This document shows, in pieces, positions 53,483 to 62,313 of a DNA stretch of 64,000 nucleotides (its first letter is position 1; each line of letters starts with the position of its first letter). The notes under the pieces were generated by a model that was given only the letters and a program-made list of their open reading frames with translations, was not told the DNA's origin and made no database searches. Both the position numbers and the translations under genes were made by a program. This stretch comes from Ruminococcus sp. XPD3002 (GTDB lineage Bacteria; Bacillota; Clostridia; Oscillospirales; Ruminococcaceae). The DNA is taken from contig FPJT01000010.1 in assembly GCA_900119535.1 (NCBI GenBank), forward strand, positions 1-64,000, written 5' to 3'.

Positions 53483-55831
53483 ATGGAAACACTAAGAGAA
53501 ACGGAGATCGGCAAGACCGTCCGTGTTGAGAAAATAGGCGGAGACGGTGCATTGAGGCAGCATTTCCTTGATATGGGAATAATCCCCGGCACGACCATAA
53601 AAATAGTAAAATACGCTCCGATGGGAGATCCGATAGAACTGAGACTTCATGGCTATGAGCTTACACTGCGGCTTGCGGATGCGGAAAAGATAGAAGTCTG
53701 TCCCACCGATGAGACCGATGATAAGGAACTCAAAAAGGCACACAAGAAGTTCATAGACCACCCGGGACTCGGTGAAGGCGGTAAATTTCACCCAAAGGGC
53801 AGCGGTGATCCTCTTCCCGAGGGTACTGTAATGAAATTCGCTCTGGTAGGAAATCAGAACAGCGGAAAAACTACACTTTTCAACCGCCTTACAGGTTCAA
53901 AACAGCATGTAGGAAACTTCCCCGGAGTTACGGTGGACAGGAAGGACGGCGCTATAAAAGGTCATGAAGATACCCTTATTACGGACCTTCCCGGTATCTA
54001 CTCCATGTCACCGTACAGCAGCGAGGAGATAGTTTCACGTAATTTCGTACTGGACGAAAAACCACATGCTATTATCAATATTGTGGATGTTACAAATATC
54101 GAGCGTAACCTGTACCTTACCATGCAGCTTCTGGAAATGAACATTCCTATGGTCGTTGCACTTAATATGATGGACGAGCTTTCTGCCAACGGCGGAGGCA
54201 TTGACGTAAACGCTATGGAAAACCTGCTTGGAGTACCTGTAGTTCCCATATCTGCCGCCAAGAACGAAGGTATAGAGGAACTTGTCGAACACGCAATACA
54301 TGTTGCTTACTATCAGGAACGTCCCGTATTCCGTGACTTCTGCGGAAAGACACAGAACGGCGGTGCAGTTCACAGATGCCTGCACGGTGTTGAGCACCTT
54401 ATAGAGGATCATGCCGAAAAAGCAGGATTGCCGCTGAGGTTCGCCGCAAGCAAGGTAGTCGAAGGAGATCCGCTGATACTTACTCAGCTTAAACTCGATA
54501 AAAACGAGGAAGAAGCATTAGAGCATATAACTCAGCAGATGGAAAAGGAAAGAGGTCTCGACAGAAGCGCTTCGATCGCTGACATGAGGTTCAGCTTTAT
54601 TCAACAGCTGTGCGAAAAATCCGTCACAAAGCCCTCGGAGAGCAAGGAACATATACGAAGCCGCATGATAGACACCTTCCTTACGGGTAAATATACGGCT
54701 ATACCCGCTTTCATCGGTATAATGGCGCTGGTATTCTGGCTTACGTTCAACGTTATCGGTGCATGGCTTCAGGGACTTCTTGAAACAGGTGTCGAAAAAC
54801 TCACCGAGCTGACGGATTCCGCTCTTACTGCCGCAAACGCAAATGATGCGATACACAGCCTCATTATTGACGGTATTTTCGCAGGTGTGGGAAGTGTTCT
54901 GAGTTTCCTGCCTGTTATAGTTACACTGTTCCTGTTCCTTTCTCTGCTCGAAGACAGCGGTTACATAGCAAGAGTTGCTTTCTTTATGGACAAGCTCCTG
55001 AGAAAAATAGGTCTCTCGGGCAGAAGTATAGTTCCTATGCTCATCGGATTCGGATGCTCTGTACCTGCGGTCATGGCTACAAGAACTCTCCCCAGTGAGC
55101 GCGACAGAAAAATGACTATACTCCTTACCCCTTTCATGAGCTGTACAGCAAAGCTTCCAATATACGCCTTCTTTGTAAGCGCTTTCTTCCCGAAACGAGG
55201 CGGACTTATAATGGTCGGACTCTACCTTCTCGGCATAATAATCGGCATACTTGCCGCTTACCTTTATAAAGGTACTCTGTTCCGCGGAGAGGCAGTTCCC
55301 TTCGTAATGGAACTTCCGAATTACCGTCTTCCCGGACTCCGCAACGTTACACAGCTTCTCTGGGAAAAGGCTAAGGACTTCCTGCAAAGGGCATTCTCGG
55401 TCATCCTAATTGCTACTATCGTTGTGTGGTTCTTACAGAGCTTCGATATCAACCTTCACATGGTGGATAACGCAGAGGACAGCATACTCGCTAAAGCCGC
55501 AGGTATTTTCTCGCCTGTAATGAAACCGATAGGTCTCGGCGACTGGAGGATACTCGTATCTCTCGTAAGCGGATTCATGGCTAAGGAAAGCGTTGTATCA
55601 ACCCTTGAGATACTCTACGGCGGCGGAGTTGCTTCCGCTATGACTTCACTCTCGGCTGCTTCGCTCCTTGTATTCTCACTGCTCTATACTCCATGTGTTG
55701 CAGCAGTTGCTTCCATAAAGCGTGAGCTCGGTATCAAATGGGCAGCTACCGTTGTTGTATGGCAGTGCGTTATCGCATGGGTCGCTGCACTTATAATCCG
55801 TGCCGTGCTTATCCTGATAGGAGTGAAATGA
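53483..55831 (+). CDS. feoB: ferrous iron transporter with fused FeoA and FeoB domains
   Basis: 782 residues. Residues 1-75 are a FeoA SH3-like domain (LRQHFLDMGIIPGTTIKIVKYAPMGDP), normally a separate protein. Then comes the FeoB G domain (G1 GNQNSGKTT, G2 PGVTVD, G3 DLPG, G4 NMMD), a linker, and the membrane region with GFGCSVPAVMATR gate motifs. It imports Fe2+ across the cytoplasmic membrane. The start has GGGAG upstream. The next gene overlaps and encodes the usual small Cys-rich partner. Confidence 0.95.
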   Translation: METLRETEIGKTVRVEKIGGDGALRQHFLDMGIIPGTTIKIVKYAPMGDPIELRLHGYELTLRLADAEKIEVCPTDETDDKELKKAHKKFIDHPGLGEGGKFHPKGSGDPLPEGTVMKFALVGNQNSGKTTLFNRLTGSKQHVGNFPGVTVDRKDGAIKGHEDTLITDLPGIYSMSPYSSEEIVSRNFVLDEKPHAIINIVDVTNIERNLYLTMQLLEMNIPMVVALNMMDELSANGGGIDVNAMENLLGVPVVPISAAKNEGIEELVEHAIHVAYYQERPVFRDFCGKTQNGGAVHRCLHGVEHLIEDHAEKAGLPLRFAASKVVEGDPLILTQLKLDKNEEEALEHITQQMEKERGLDRSASIADMRFSFIQQLCEKSVTKPSESKEHIRSRMIDTFLTGKYTAIPAFIGIMALVFWLTFNVIGAWLQGLLETGVEKLTELTDSALTAANANDAIHSLIIDGIFAGVGSVLSFLPVIVTLFLFLSLLEDSGYIARVAFFMDKLLRKIGLSGRSIVPMLIGFGCSVPAVMATRTLPSERDRKMTILLTPFMSCTAKLPIYAFFVSAFFPKRGGLIMVGLYLLGIIIGILAAYLYKGTLFRGEAVPFVMELPNYRLPGLRNVTQLLWEKAKDFLQRAFSVILIATIVVWFLQSFDINLHMVDNAEDSILAKAAGIFSPVMKPIGLGDWRILVSLVSGFMAKESVVSTLEILYGGGVASAMTSLSAASLLVFSLLYTPCVAAVASIKRELGIKWAATVVVWQCVIAWVAALIIRAVLILIGVK

Positions 55832-55965
55832 TGAACCTTATCGATATTATTCTCATTGCCGTTATTGCCGCGGCGTTCATCCTTGCAGTCGTAAGCTGTA
55901 TACGTCAGAAGAAAAAAGGCAGCTGTTGCGGTAACTGTTCTGACTGCAATGGCTGCAAGAAATAG
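55828..55965 (+). CDS. FeoB-associated Cys-rich membrane protein
   Basis: 45 residues: one transmembrane helix (IIALIAVI-type, LIDIILIAVIAAAFILAVVSC) followed by QKKKGSCCGNCSDCNGCKK. Such small proteins follow feoB in many Firmicutes and may help with iron transfer or complex regulation. Two ATG codons in tandem overlap the feoB stop, so start is 55828 or 55831. Confidence 0.85.
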   Translation: MMNLIDIILIAVIAAAFILAVVSCIRQKKKGSCCGNCSDCNGCKK

Positions 55966-55994
55966 CGATACTTAACGAATATTTATATAATAGT

Positions 55995-56215
55995 TTTATG
56001 TATATTATTGAGGGAAACTCTTCTGAAAAAAGTTTCCCTCAATTTCTTTTTAAAGCCTTTACTTTAAATTTTGAGCCTTACAGGGTACTCATGTAAACTA
56101 CCGTTTTAGTAATACTATGAGAGAGTACCCTGTAAGGCTCAAAATTTGGGGCAGAAAGTCTTTGGAAGGGGGCTTGGGGGAGAACCTTTCCTCAGAAAGG
56201 TTTCCCCCGATAAAC
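55995..56215. repeat. structured palindromic element, copy 2 (inverted)
   Basis: In reverse orientation to 48265-48475. Shares the GGGGGAAACC hairpin and CATAGTATTACTAAAAC loop, but the long stem is GAGCCTTACAGGGTACTC/GAGTACCCTGTAAGGCTC; both arms changed together, so the stem is conserved. An extra GAGGGAAAC/GTTTCCCTC hairpin lies at the left end. Fills most of the gap after the Feo operon. Confidence 0.85.
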
Positions 56216-56301
56216 ATTCATAAAACAGTACAGGGCGGCTGATTTAGCCGCCCACATACAGGAAAAGAATAATGATGGAAATAGTTAGAAGATCGCTTGG
56301 T

Positions 56302-56739
56302 TTAAAGAATATTGTAATTAGTGCCTACATAAATATCTATTATACACTCTGTACCGAGTCTTACTATACTGTAGTACGGTGCTGTTATCGGTTCATATGC
56401 TCTGCTGTTTATATAATCAAATAGAGTACCGAGTGTCTCCTCTATACTGCCGAAAGTTCCCTCATGACGTATACACACTGCGTTGATAAGTCGGAATACA
56501 GGCTTGAAACTGTATTCATTACAGCTTTTCAGCTCTTCGCTTATCGGTATAAGAACCTCTATATTTCTGAATTCGCCGCTTTTTACCGTAAAAAGCATGT
56601 TATCCGATGCCTCAACTCCGAGACGGCTTATATTCCTCTTTACATGTTCAGCGAATTCGGGAAGCTTTTCCCTTTCAAGATGAGTTTTATACGAAATAAG
56701 GTTGCAAAAAAACAGAGAGCGATGTTCCACTATCTGCAT
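56302..56739 (-). CDS. GyrI-like (DUF5085-type) protein
   Basis: 145 residues, no DNA-binding part. The layout, with SLFFCNLISYKTHLEREKLPEFAEHVKRNISRLGV then a final IIDIYVGTNY, resembles stand-alone GyrI-like/DUF5085 small-ligand-binding proteins. Ligand unknown. AGGGGCAGGGAA precedes the start. Family call is tentative. Confidence 0.55.
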   Translation of the reverse strand: MQIVEHRSLFFCNLISYKTHLEREKLPEFAEHVKRNISRLGVEASDNMLFTVKSGEFRNIEVLIPISEELKSCNEYSFKPVFRLINAVCIRHEGTFGSIEETLGTLFDYINSRAYEPITAPYYSIVRLGTECIIDIYVGTNYNIL

Positions 56740-57085
56740 ATTTCCCTGCCCCTTGATCCTGCCCGTAAGGTCATCCTTTCTGTACCCGAAAGAGCATTTT
56801 TAATACCCCGCCCGGAAGAACATCACTGCTTAATTCAAAACACATAACAGACTCGAAACTTCATATAGGGATCGTTGAAAGTTCAGTATAATAGGACACC
56901 ATGAATTTGCACATGTATTCAAGGATAAGAGTCTGACGTCTCTCATTTGTGTTTTCAGCAGTTCTGTTCTTCCTGCGGTGTTGTTATTATTATACTTTGC
57001 ATTTCCGATCATCTCAACAATAAGGGAGTGAACGGACAGGTTTCGGGAGTGAAATGTCCTTTTCCGGGGAAATTTCTATCTTTTT
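56740..57085. other. intergenic, no gene seen
   Basis: 346 bases before the end of the histidine-kinase gene. No convincing ORF, tRNA or repeat; some promoter-like AT-rich sequence near 56983-56998 on the minus strand. Confidence 0.45.
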
Positions 57086-58390
57086 TTATTTTCTCGATTG
57101 GTCAAGCATCAGCTCTATATACAGCGTAAATACGCTGTTTTCTGCACTTATATCCGCTTTGCCGCTGTATTTGTCAGCGGTTTTCATTATATTTGCAAGT
57201 CCGTATCCGTGAAGCGATTTGTCCTTCTTTGAGGACTCTATCCGTCCTCTGCTCTTTATCTCTACCTTCTCAAACATGGGATTAACTACTCTGAAAAAGA
57301 AGTATCCGCATCTGAAATCTGATTCGATGTTTATGGTCTTTTCACTGTTTTCCTCGTCCTTTGCACAGGCTTCTATCGCATTATCAACTGCATTCGATAT
57401 AATGGTGCAGAGGTCCGCATTCGTTATGCCCATTGTCGGCACAAATCCCGAAAACTCGATATGTGTATTGTACTGATTCGCTTTTTCGTTCTTGTCATCA
57501 AGAAGTGCATCAACTATGATGTTTCCCGTGTCGAAATTCTCCTTCGTGGGACGACTGAGAGTTGCCATTTCAGCAAGATAATCAAGCGCTTCTTCATTCT
57601 TTTCATCTGCTATGAGACTTCTAAGGCATATCATATGATTGCCGAAATCGTGTCGGAAGCTCCTGAATTCGTTGTATATCTCGTTTATCTTCCTGTAGTA
57701 TTCCACCTGATTTTCAAGCTGCATAGACAAAAGTGCGGATATCTGTTCGTGTTCACGCTCGGCTATACTTATCTGCATTATCCTTACGGTTATGTAGAAT
57801 ATCGTCACTACCACGGGGAATATCAGGAACCTTGCAAAGTGTACGAAATCGGTCCTTATCGAGATATACTCGTAAAGACTCATAAGATAGAGGAAAATAA
57901 GTATCACCACATAAAGCCGACGGGGTATCAGATTTATGCTTTCGGTTATTATAACTCCGTATTTCTTTTTCTTTCTGATGAGCACAAGAAGGAGTATTAT
58001 AACTGCCGTTTCAAGATAACATGCCACTATCTTGTAGTATATCCTCTCGCTTATGAACATCTGCAATATCGTGGTATAGTTCGCATTTGTCACGAAGGTC
58101 AGAAGGCTGAGATAGAGCATTTTCAGCTCGAATTTACGGAACAGCAGTGAGTATACAAGACTGTTCAGCAGCATTACCACAAGCAGTATCACCATTCTTA
58201 CGGGAACATAGAAAAGTTCGGCTGGAAGCGTCAGAAGCAGTGAATCTCCTGCTATCGCAGCCATACAGAACCAAAACAGAAATCTGTTCTTTGTCACCTC
58301 GTATCCGAGTACCTTTCCCATCAGTCTCACGGTGAAAAAAGATAGCACTACTGATGAAAAGAAATATAAAGCGTAAAGCATACCCGTCAC
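57086..58390 (-). CDS. GHKL sensor histidine kinase (AgrC/LytS-like)
   Basis: 434 residues. Six or so transmembrane helices (to about residue 205) are followed by a cytoplasmic kinase: H box FRSFRHDFGNHMICLRSL, N box LCTIISNAVDNAIEACAK and G box HGYGLANIMKTADKYSG. This is the peptide- or signal-sensing type that pairs with LytTR regulators. Start overlaps the regulator stop by four bases (ATGA). Confidence 0.92.
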   Translation of the reverse strand: MTGMLYALYFFSSVVLSFFTVRLMGKVLGYEVTKNRFLFWFCMAAIAGDSLLLTLPAELFYVPVRMVILLVVMLLNSLVYSLLFRKFELKMLYLSLLTFVTNANYTTILQMFISERIYYKIVACYLETAVIILLLVLIRKKKKYGVIITESINLIPRRLYVVILIFLYLMSLYEYISIRTDFVHFARFLIFPVVVTIFYITVRIMQISIAEREHEQISALLSMQLENQVEYYRKINEIYNEFRSFRHDFGNHMICLRSLIADEKNEEALDYLAEMATLSRPTKENFDTGNIIVDALLDDKNEKANQYNTHIEFSGFVPTMGITNADLCTIISNAVDNAIEACAKDEENSEKTINIESDFRCGYFFFRVVNPMFEKVEIKSRGRIESSKKDKSLHGYGLANIMKTADKYSGKADISAENSVFTLYIELMLDQSRK

Positions 58391-59097
58391 CTTCCTGCAA
58401 AATTGAATCTCTTTACGTAATCAACAAATGCTTTCTTGAAAGCACCGTACTTCAGCTTGCTTATAAGTGCTTTTTCCTTGTTGTCGAAGAGAATGTCTGC
58501 CGAAGTGTGCGAGACTATATGGCGGAATCCCACAAGATAGGTACGATGAGTACGGAAAAACCTGTCCTGAGGAAGCAGTTTTTCAAACTCGGAAAGAGTC
58601 TTTTTGAAAAGTATGTTCTCGTCTGCCGTTCTGATGCAGCAGTATTTATCCGATGCCTCAGCATAGATTATATCGTCTATCCTGATACGTCGGTTATTGT
58701 CATCGGTTTTTATTATGATGAACTTGTCATCATCGTGATCAGCAAGATAGTCGTCCATAGCGGAAGACAGTTTTTCCATGTCTATCGGCTTTACAAGAAA
58801 ACGATACGTATTTACCTCGAAAGCATCGAAGACTATGTGCGGAAAGCCCGTAAGAAATATTATTGCGGCATCGCTGTTTTTCTTCCTTAGTCTGCGGCAG
58901 GTCTCAAGTCCGTCGGGACCGTCCATCTGGTAATCCATGAAAATAATATCGTATTCGATCCTGCTTGCAAGAAGATCCGAACCGTTGGTGAAATCATCGT
59001 ATACAAATACGAGACGACGGTCCTTCGCATATTTTTCAAGACATTTCTTAAGGTCGTTGTGGAGGAGCGGTTTGTCATCACAAATTGCTATCTTCAT
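58387..59097 (-). CDS. LytTR-family response regulator
   Basis: 236 residues. Receiver domain with acidic pocket (MKIAICDDKPLL) and phospho-Asp in IIFMDYQMDGPDGLETCRRL. Residues about 140-236 are a LytTR DNA-binding domain (IRIDDIIYAEASDKYCCIRTADENILFKKTLSEFEKLL). It precedes its kinase gene. LytTR regulators bind 9-bp direct repeats 12-13 bases apart; such a pair lies at 59139-59168 just upstream. Confidence 0.93.
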   Translation of the reverse strand: MKIAICDDKPLLHNDLKKCLEKYAKDRRLVFVYDDFTNGSDLLASRIEYDIIFMDYQMDGPDGLETCRRLRKKNSDAAIIFLTGFPHIVFDAFEVNTYRFLVKPIDMEKLSSAMDDYLADHDDDKFIIIKTDDNNRRIRIDDIIYAEASDKYCCIRTADENILFKKTLSEFEKLLPQDRFFRTHRTYLVGFRHIVSHTSADILFDNKEKALISKLKYGAFKKAFVDYVKRFNFAGR

Positions 59098-59138
59098 AAT
59101 ATTTAGCCTCTTCCTTAGTTAATTTTTGGGCAGTAATC

Positions 59139-59168
59139 TACCGTTCGCTCTGAAAAAACTACCGTTTA
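59139..59168 (+). promoter_or_regulatory. LytTR-type direct repeats
   Basis: TACCGTTCG (59139-59147) and TACCGTTTA (59160-59168), separated by exactly 12 bases, so the period is 21. This is the spacing typical of LytTR/AgrA sites. It lies between the regulator gene and the divergent promoter at 59180-59208. Confidence 0.85.
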
Positions 59169-59179
59169 CTCGGAAAACA

Positions 59180-59208
59180 GTGACATATCCGCGCAAAGGT
59201 GTTATAAT
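59180..59208 (+). promoter_or_regulatory. promoter with LytTR boxes upstream
   Basis: GTGACA (59180-59185), 17 bases, TATAAT (59203-59208). The LytTR repeats end 11 bases before the -35 box, the activating position in agr-type promoters. It reads away from the two-component genes. Confidence 0.8.
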
Positions 59209-59241
59209 AGCATCAAAGCTCAACGAAAGGAGTGGGATCGT

Positions 59242-59265
59242 ATGTGGGACTGGCTTTTCGGCTGA
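59242..59265 (+). CDS. seven-residue ORF, MWDWLFG
   Basis: A tiny ORF (ATG at 59242, TGA at 59263-59265) encoding MWDWLFG, preceded by AAAGGAGTGGG. It is the only ORF with a strong ribosome binding site on the transcript from the LytTR-linked promoter. The transcript would end at 59355-59390, about 170 bases. It may be a peptide signal, a leader, or a marker of a regulatory RNA. Small size makes it easy to obtain by chance, but the context is unusually good. Confidence 0.5.
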   Translation: MWDWLFG

Positions 59266-59354
59266 TCGATCGTTAGTGTAATTCATTCAAACATACCTTA
59301 TATTAACATTTTTTCTAAATAATGTCAACCACACCACCTAACCTATCAAATAAT

Positions 59355-59390
59355 AAAGCGGCAGATCTCTCTGCCGCTTTATTATTATAG
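59355..59390. terminator. bidirectional terminator
   Basis: AAAGCGGCAGA and TCTGCCGCTTT flank TCTC, followed by ATTATTATAG on plus and by AAA/TTT runs on minus. Serves the rubredoxin gene on the minus strand and the short transcript on the plus strand. Confidence 0.88.
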
Positions 59391-60167
59391 TTTTTCAAAT
59401 TCCGATGCCGGTACTCCGCAAAGAGGACATGTGTAATCCTCGGGAAGCTCGTCGCCTATATACTCGTATCCGCATACTGTACAGCGCCATATTGTCTGAC
59501 CGCTTTCCGTCTTGCCTACGGGTACTGCTTCTTCCTTTTCTGCCTCTTTCACTACCTTCTCGAAGTCTGATGCAGGATGCTTGCACAATGGACAGATAAA
59601 GTCATCGGGAAGCTCTTCGCCTACATACTCATATCCGCATATCGTACAGCGCCATATGGTCTGACCATCGGGAGCAGTGCCTACTGCCTGCGGCTTAGGC
59701 TTGATATTGCTCTGGTAATACTCATAAGTTGCGGAGGGCGCATCGCTTATTACCTCCATATCGGTGACATCGGCAATGAACATGGTATGTGTGCCGAGGT
59801 CAACGGTCTGACAGACCTTGCCAGAGATAAATGCGTTTATGCCCTTTGTAACGTACATTTCACCGTTGCTTCCGCGCTTGCAGTCTGTATATCCGCCGAA
59901 CTTGTCAACGTCCCTTCCCGACTGGAATCCGAAATGCTTGAACAGGTCGAAATCCGCCTCGCAGCTTATGACTGAAGCAGTAAAGCTTTTGCTCTCCATT
60001 ATCATATCATGTGTAAGGTTTGCTTTGTTTACTGTGACCGATACCCTGTTAGGTTCTGAAGTTACCTGCATAAGAGTGTTGGTTATACAGCCGTTATCCT
60101 TGCCGTTAAGGGCGGCGGTAACAACAAAAAGTCCGTAGCTTATTTTATACATTGCTTTTTTATCCAT
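59385..60167 (-). CDS. flavin reductase fused to two rubredoxin domains
   Basis: 260 residues. Residues 1-165 are a flavin-reductase-like FMN-binding domain (GLFVVTAALNGKDNGCITNTLMQV, ending GTHTMFIADVTDMEVI). Two rubredoxins follow at about 168-205 and 222-260, each with a CTICGYEY or CTVCGYEY and a CPLC pair (Fe-S4). It resembles the NADH:rubredoxin-type high molecular weight rubredoxins of anaerobes, used in oxygen or peroxide detoxification, but with a duplicated rubredoxin tail. Single gene. Confidence 0.88.
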   Translation of the reverse strand: MDKKAMYKISYGLFVVTAALNGKDNGCITNTLMQVTSEPNRVSVTVNKANLTHDMIMESKSFTASVISCEADFDLFKHFGFQSGRDVDKFGGYTDCKRGSNGEMYVTKGINAFISGKVCQTVDLGTHTMFIADVTDMEVISDAPSATYEYYQSNIKPKPQAVGTAPDGQTIWRCTICGYEYVGEELPDDFICPLCKHPASDFEKVVKEAEKEEAVPVGKTESGQTIWRCTVCGYEYIGDELPEDYTCPLCGVPASEFEKL

Positions 60168-60381
60168 AGTATGACAACCTCCTTAAAACTGCTCCCCGCA
60201 AGGCGCAGTAATATAATATGATGATAACAGTTATTCTCTTAAAAGTCAATAGATTTTTTATTAAAACGAGGAAAAATTTATTCAGCAAGCATAAACCCCG
60301 ATGATACGACAAATACAGTCCAACATTACTCTTTTCAACTGAAAATCCCTTGATTTTCTGCGAATATTCACCTTTTTTGTA

Positions 60382-60410
60382 TTGACAAACACGGTGTAAA
60401 GTCGTATAAT
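60382..60410 (+). promoter_or_regulatory. sigma-A promoter
   Basis: TTGACA (60382-60387), 17 bases, TATAAT (60405-60410). Reads into the glycerophosphodiesterase gene at 60465. Confidence 0.88.
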
Positions 60411-60464
60411 ATTTATGAATTAAAAATGTATTGTTTTTAAATACTTTATTAAGGATACCTTGCT

Positions 60465-62288
60465 ATGAAAAAATTTTTCAGTTCGGCAAGCACCTTTGTT
60501 CGTGCTCTGCCTGTTGTCATTCTCTTCGAGCTTCTTTTCCGCCTTATTATGGTGGCTATCGGAGCTCCCGCACTCACCCTCGCTCTTAAGCTGACTATGA
60601 AAGCCGCAGGTATAAGCTACCTTTCTGATGAACACGTTGTACTGTTCCTCATTCATCCTGTGACCATAGTTTCTCTTATTATATTACTGTTCCTTATCGG
60701 ACTGTTCTCCTTTGTGGAACTATCCGCACTCGCCGGATGCTTCTCCTGCTATCACGAGCATAAACGAATGTCCGTTATGGGTATGATAAGGACGGGCTTC
60801 GGTTCATTCAAAAAGGCCTTCCGGGGTACGGGTATACTGCGTTTTCTGGCGTTCATGCTGTTCATGCCGCTGGCGCAGTTCACAATGTCCTCCGGTGTGT
60901 TCATGGCTCCGCTGATGCCTATACTGCGGAACATTTTCCGCTCTGTCTCGCTCAACAGCAAAATGGCGGCGGCAGTCTATATCCTTCTGAACCTGCTTTT
61001 CATCATGCTCATAGTAAGCAAGAGCTACAGCCTTCACTACCTTGTGCTTACGGACAGGAAGTTCGGAGACTGCGTAAAGCAAAGCAAAAAGAAAATCAAT
61101 GGCAAGAAATCAAAAACTGCCGTTTCACTTATATTGTGGAGCTTCTCAATGATAGCTGCCGCAGCTGCGCTGACTTTCATTATAAGCTTCGTCATACTCC
61201 TCTTCATAAAGGGATTCTCTCGTCCTCAGCGCGCAGTTTCCGCTGCACTTAAGGTACTGAGATATGCGGGACAGATATTCTCGGCGATATCGGCTTTCAT
61301 TTCTGCTCCTGCCATTATGTGCTGGCTGACTTCAAAGTTCTTCGCTGATGCCGAAAAGGAAGAGACTATCACCCTCCCCGACAGAGACCACCTCCCTATG
61401 AAACGCCTTCCGAGAGCTATCATTCTCACTGCATTCATCGCTGCTGCTCTCGCTCTTAACTTCACCTATATCAAATCGCTCTACAAGGGCAATATCAACC
61501 TCAATGTCGGTCTTCTCTCCGATACGCAGATAACCGCTCACCGCGGCGCTTCAAAGGCTGCACCCGAAAATACACTGCCTGCATTTGAAGCTGCTATCGA
61601 AAGCGGTGCTGACTATATCGAGCTTGACGTTCAGCTCACTTCCGACGGCGAACTCGTCGTATTCCACGATGAGAAACTCGACAGAACTACCGACGGTCAG
61701 GGCATACTCAGCAAGTACACCTACGAACAGCTCCAGCAGCTTTCCGCAGGTTCATGGTTCGGTGACGGCGTTGAATTTGCCGATACTAAAATACCGCTTC
61801 TGTCCGAGGTCCTCGACCTGACAGGTGACGACATTATGCTAAACATTGAGATAAAGGACCGCGGTGACGCTATCGCTACCGCCGAAAAGACCGTTGAACT
61901 CATCGAGGAATACGATATAGTGTCCTCCTGCTATGTTACTTCTTTCTCCTATAAGGCACTCAAAAAGGTGAAAAAACTCAACCCGAAGATCAAAACAGGT
62001 CTGATCGCTAATGTTGCAACTACCGCTTCATTCAGTCAGCTGAAATACATCGACGCTCTCAGCCTTAATCACCTCTTCGTTAATCAGACTGTTGTAAACT
62101 CCGCTCATCAGAACGGCAAGCGAGTTTTCGTATGGACTGTGGACTCTTCCTCCGATATGCAGCATGTTATTGCTCTCGGAGTGGACAATATTATCACTAA
62201 CCGTCCCGAAAAAGCCGCTGAGGCTGTATACTCACGAAGCGTAGGTCAGACAGTTCTCACCGCTGTAAAAACTATTTTCGGAACATAA
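60465..62288 (+). CDS. glycerophosphodiester phosphodiesterase with N-terminal membrane domain
   Basis: 607 residues. About residues 1-345 hold six or so transmembrane helices of the GPDase-associated membrane domain. Residues about 350-590 are the GDPD barrel: ITAHRGASKAAPENTLPAFEAAIESGADYIELDVQLTSDGELVVFHDEKLDRTTDG, with catalytic histidines in HRG and HDE and acidic metal ligands. It hydrolyses glycerophosphodiesters, perhaps from lipoteichoic acid or phospholipid turnover. AAGGA precedes the ATG. Confidence 0.93.
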   Translation: MKKFFSSASTFVRALPVVILFELLFRLIMVAIGAPALTLALKLTMKAAGISYLSDEHVVLFLIHPVTIVSLIILLFLIGLFSFVELSALAGCFSCYHEHKRMSVMGMIRTGFGSFKKAFRGTGILRFLAFMLFMPLAQFTMSSGVFMAPLMPILRNIFRSVSLNSKMAAAVYILLNLLFIMLIVSKSYSLHYLVLTDRKFGDCVKQSKKKINGKKSKTAVSLILWSFSMIAAAAALTFIISFVILLFIKGFSRPQRAVSAALKVLRYAGQIFSAISAFISAPAIMCWLTSKFFADAEKEETITLPDRDHLPMKRLPRAIILTAFIAAALALNFTYIKSLYKGNINLNVGLLSDTQITAHRGASKAAPENTLPAFEAAIESGADYIELDVQLTSDGELVVFHDEKLDRTTDGQGILSKYTYEQLQQLSAGSWFGDGVEFADTKIPLLSEVLDLTGDDIMLNIEIKDRGDAIATAEKTVELIEEYDIVSSCYVTSFSYKALKKVKKLNPKIKTGLIANVATTASFSQLKYIDALSLNHLFVNQTVVNSAHQNGKRVFVWTVDSSSDMQHVIALGVDNIITNRPEKAAEAVYSRSVGQTVLTAVKTIFGT

Positions 62289-62313
62289 ACCGCCATAATA
62301 AAGGATGAAAACT

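Noticed and set aside
54518..55387. 289-codon minus-strand ORF across feoB
   Set aside because: Antisense shadow of a strongly conserved transporter; no ribosome binding site or known domain.
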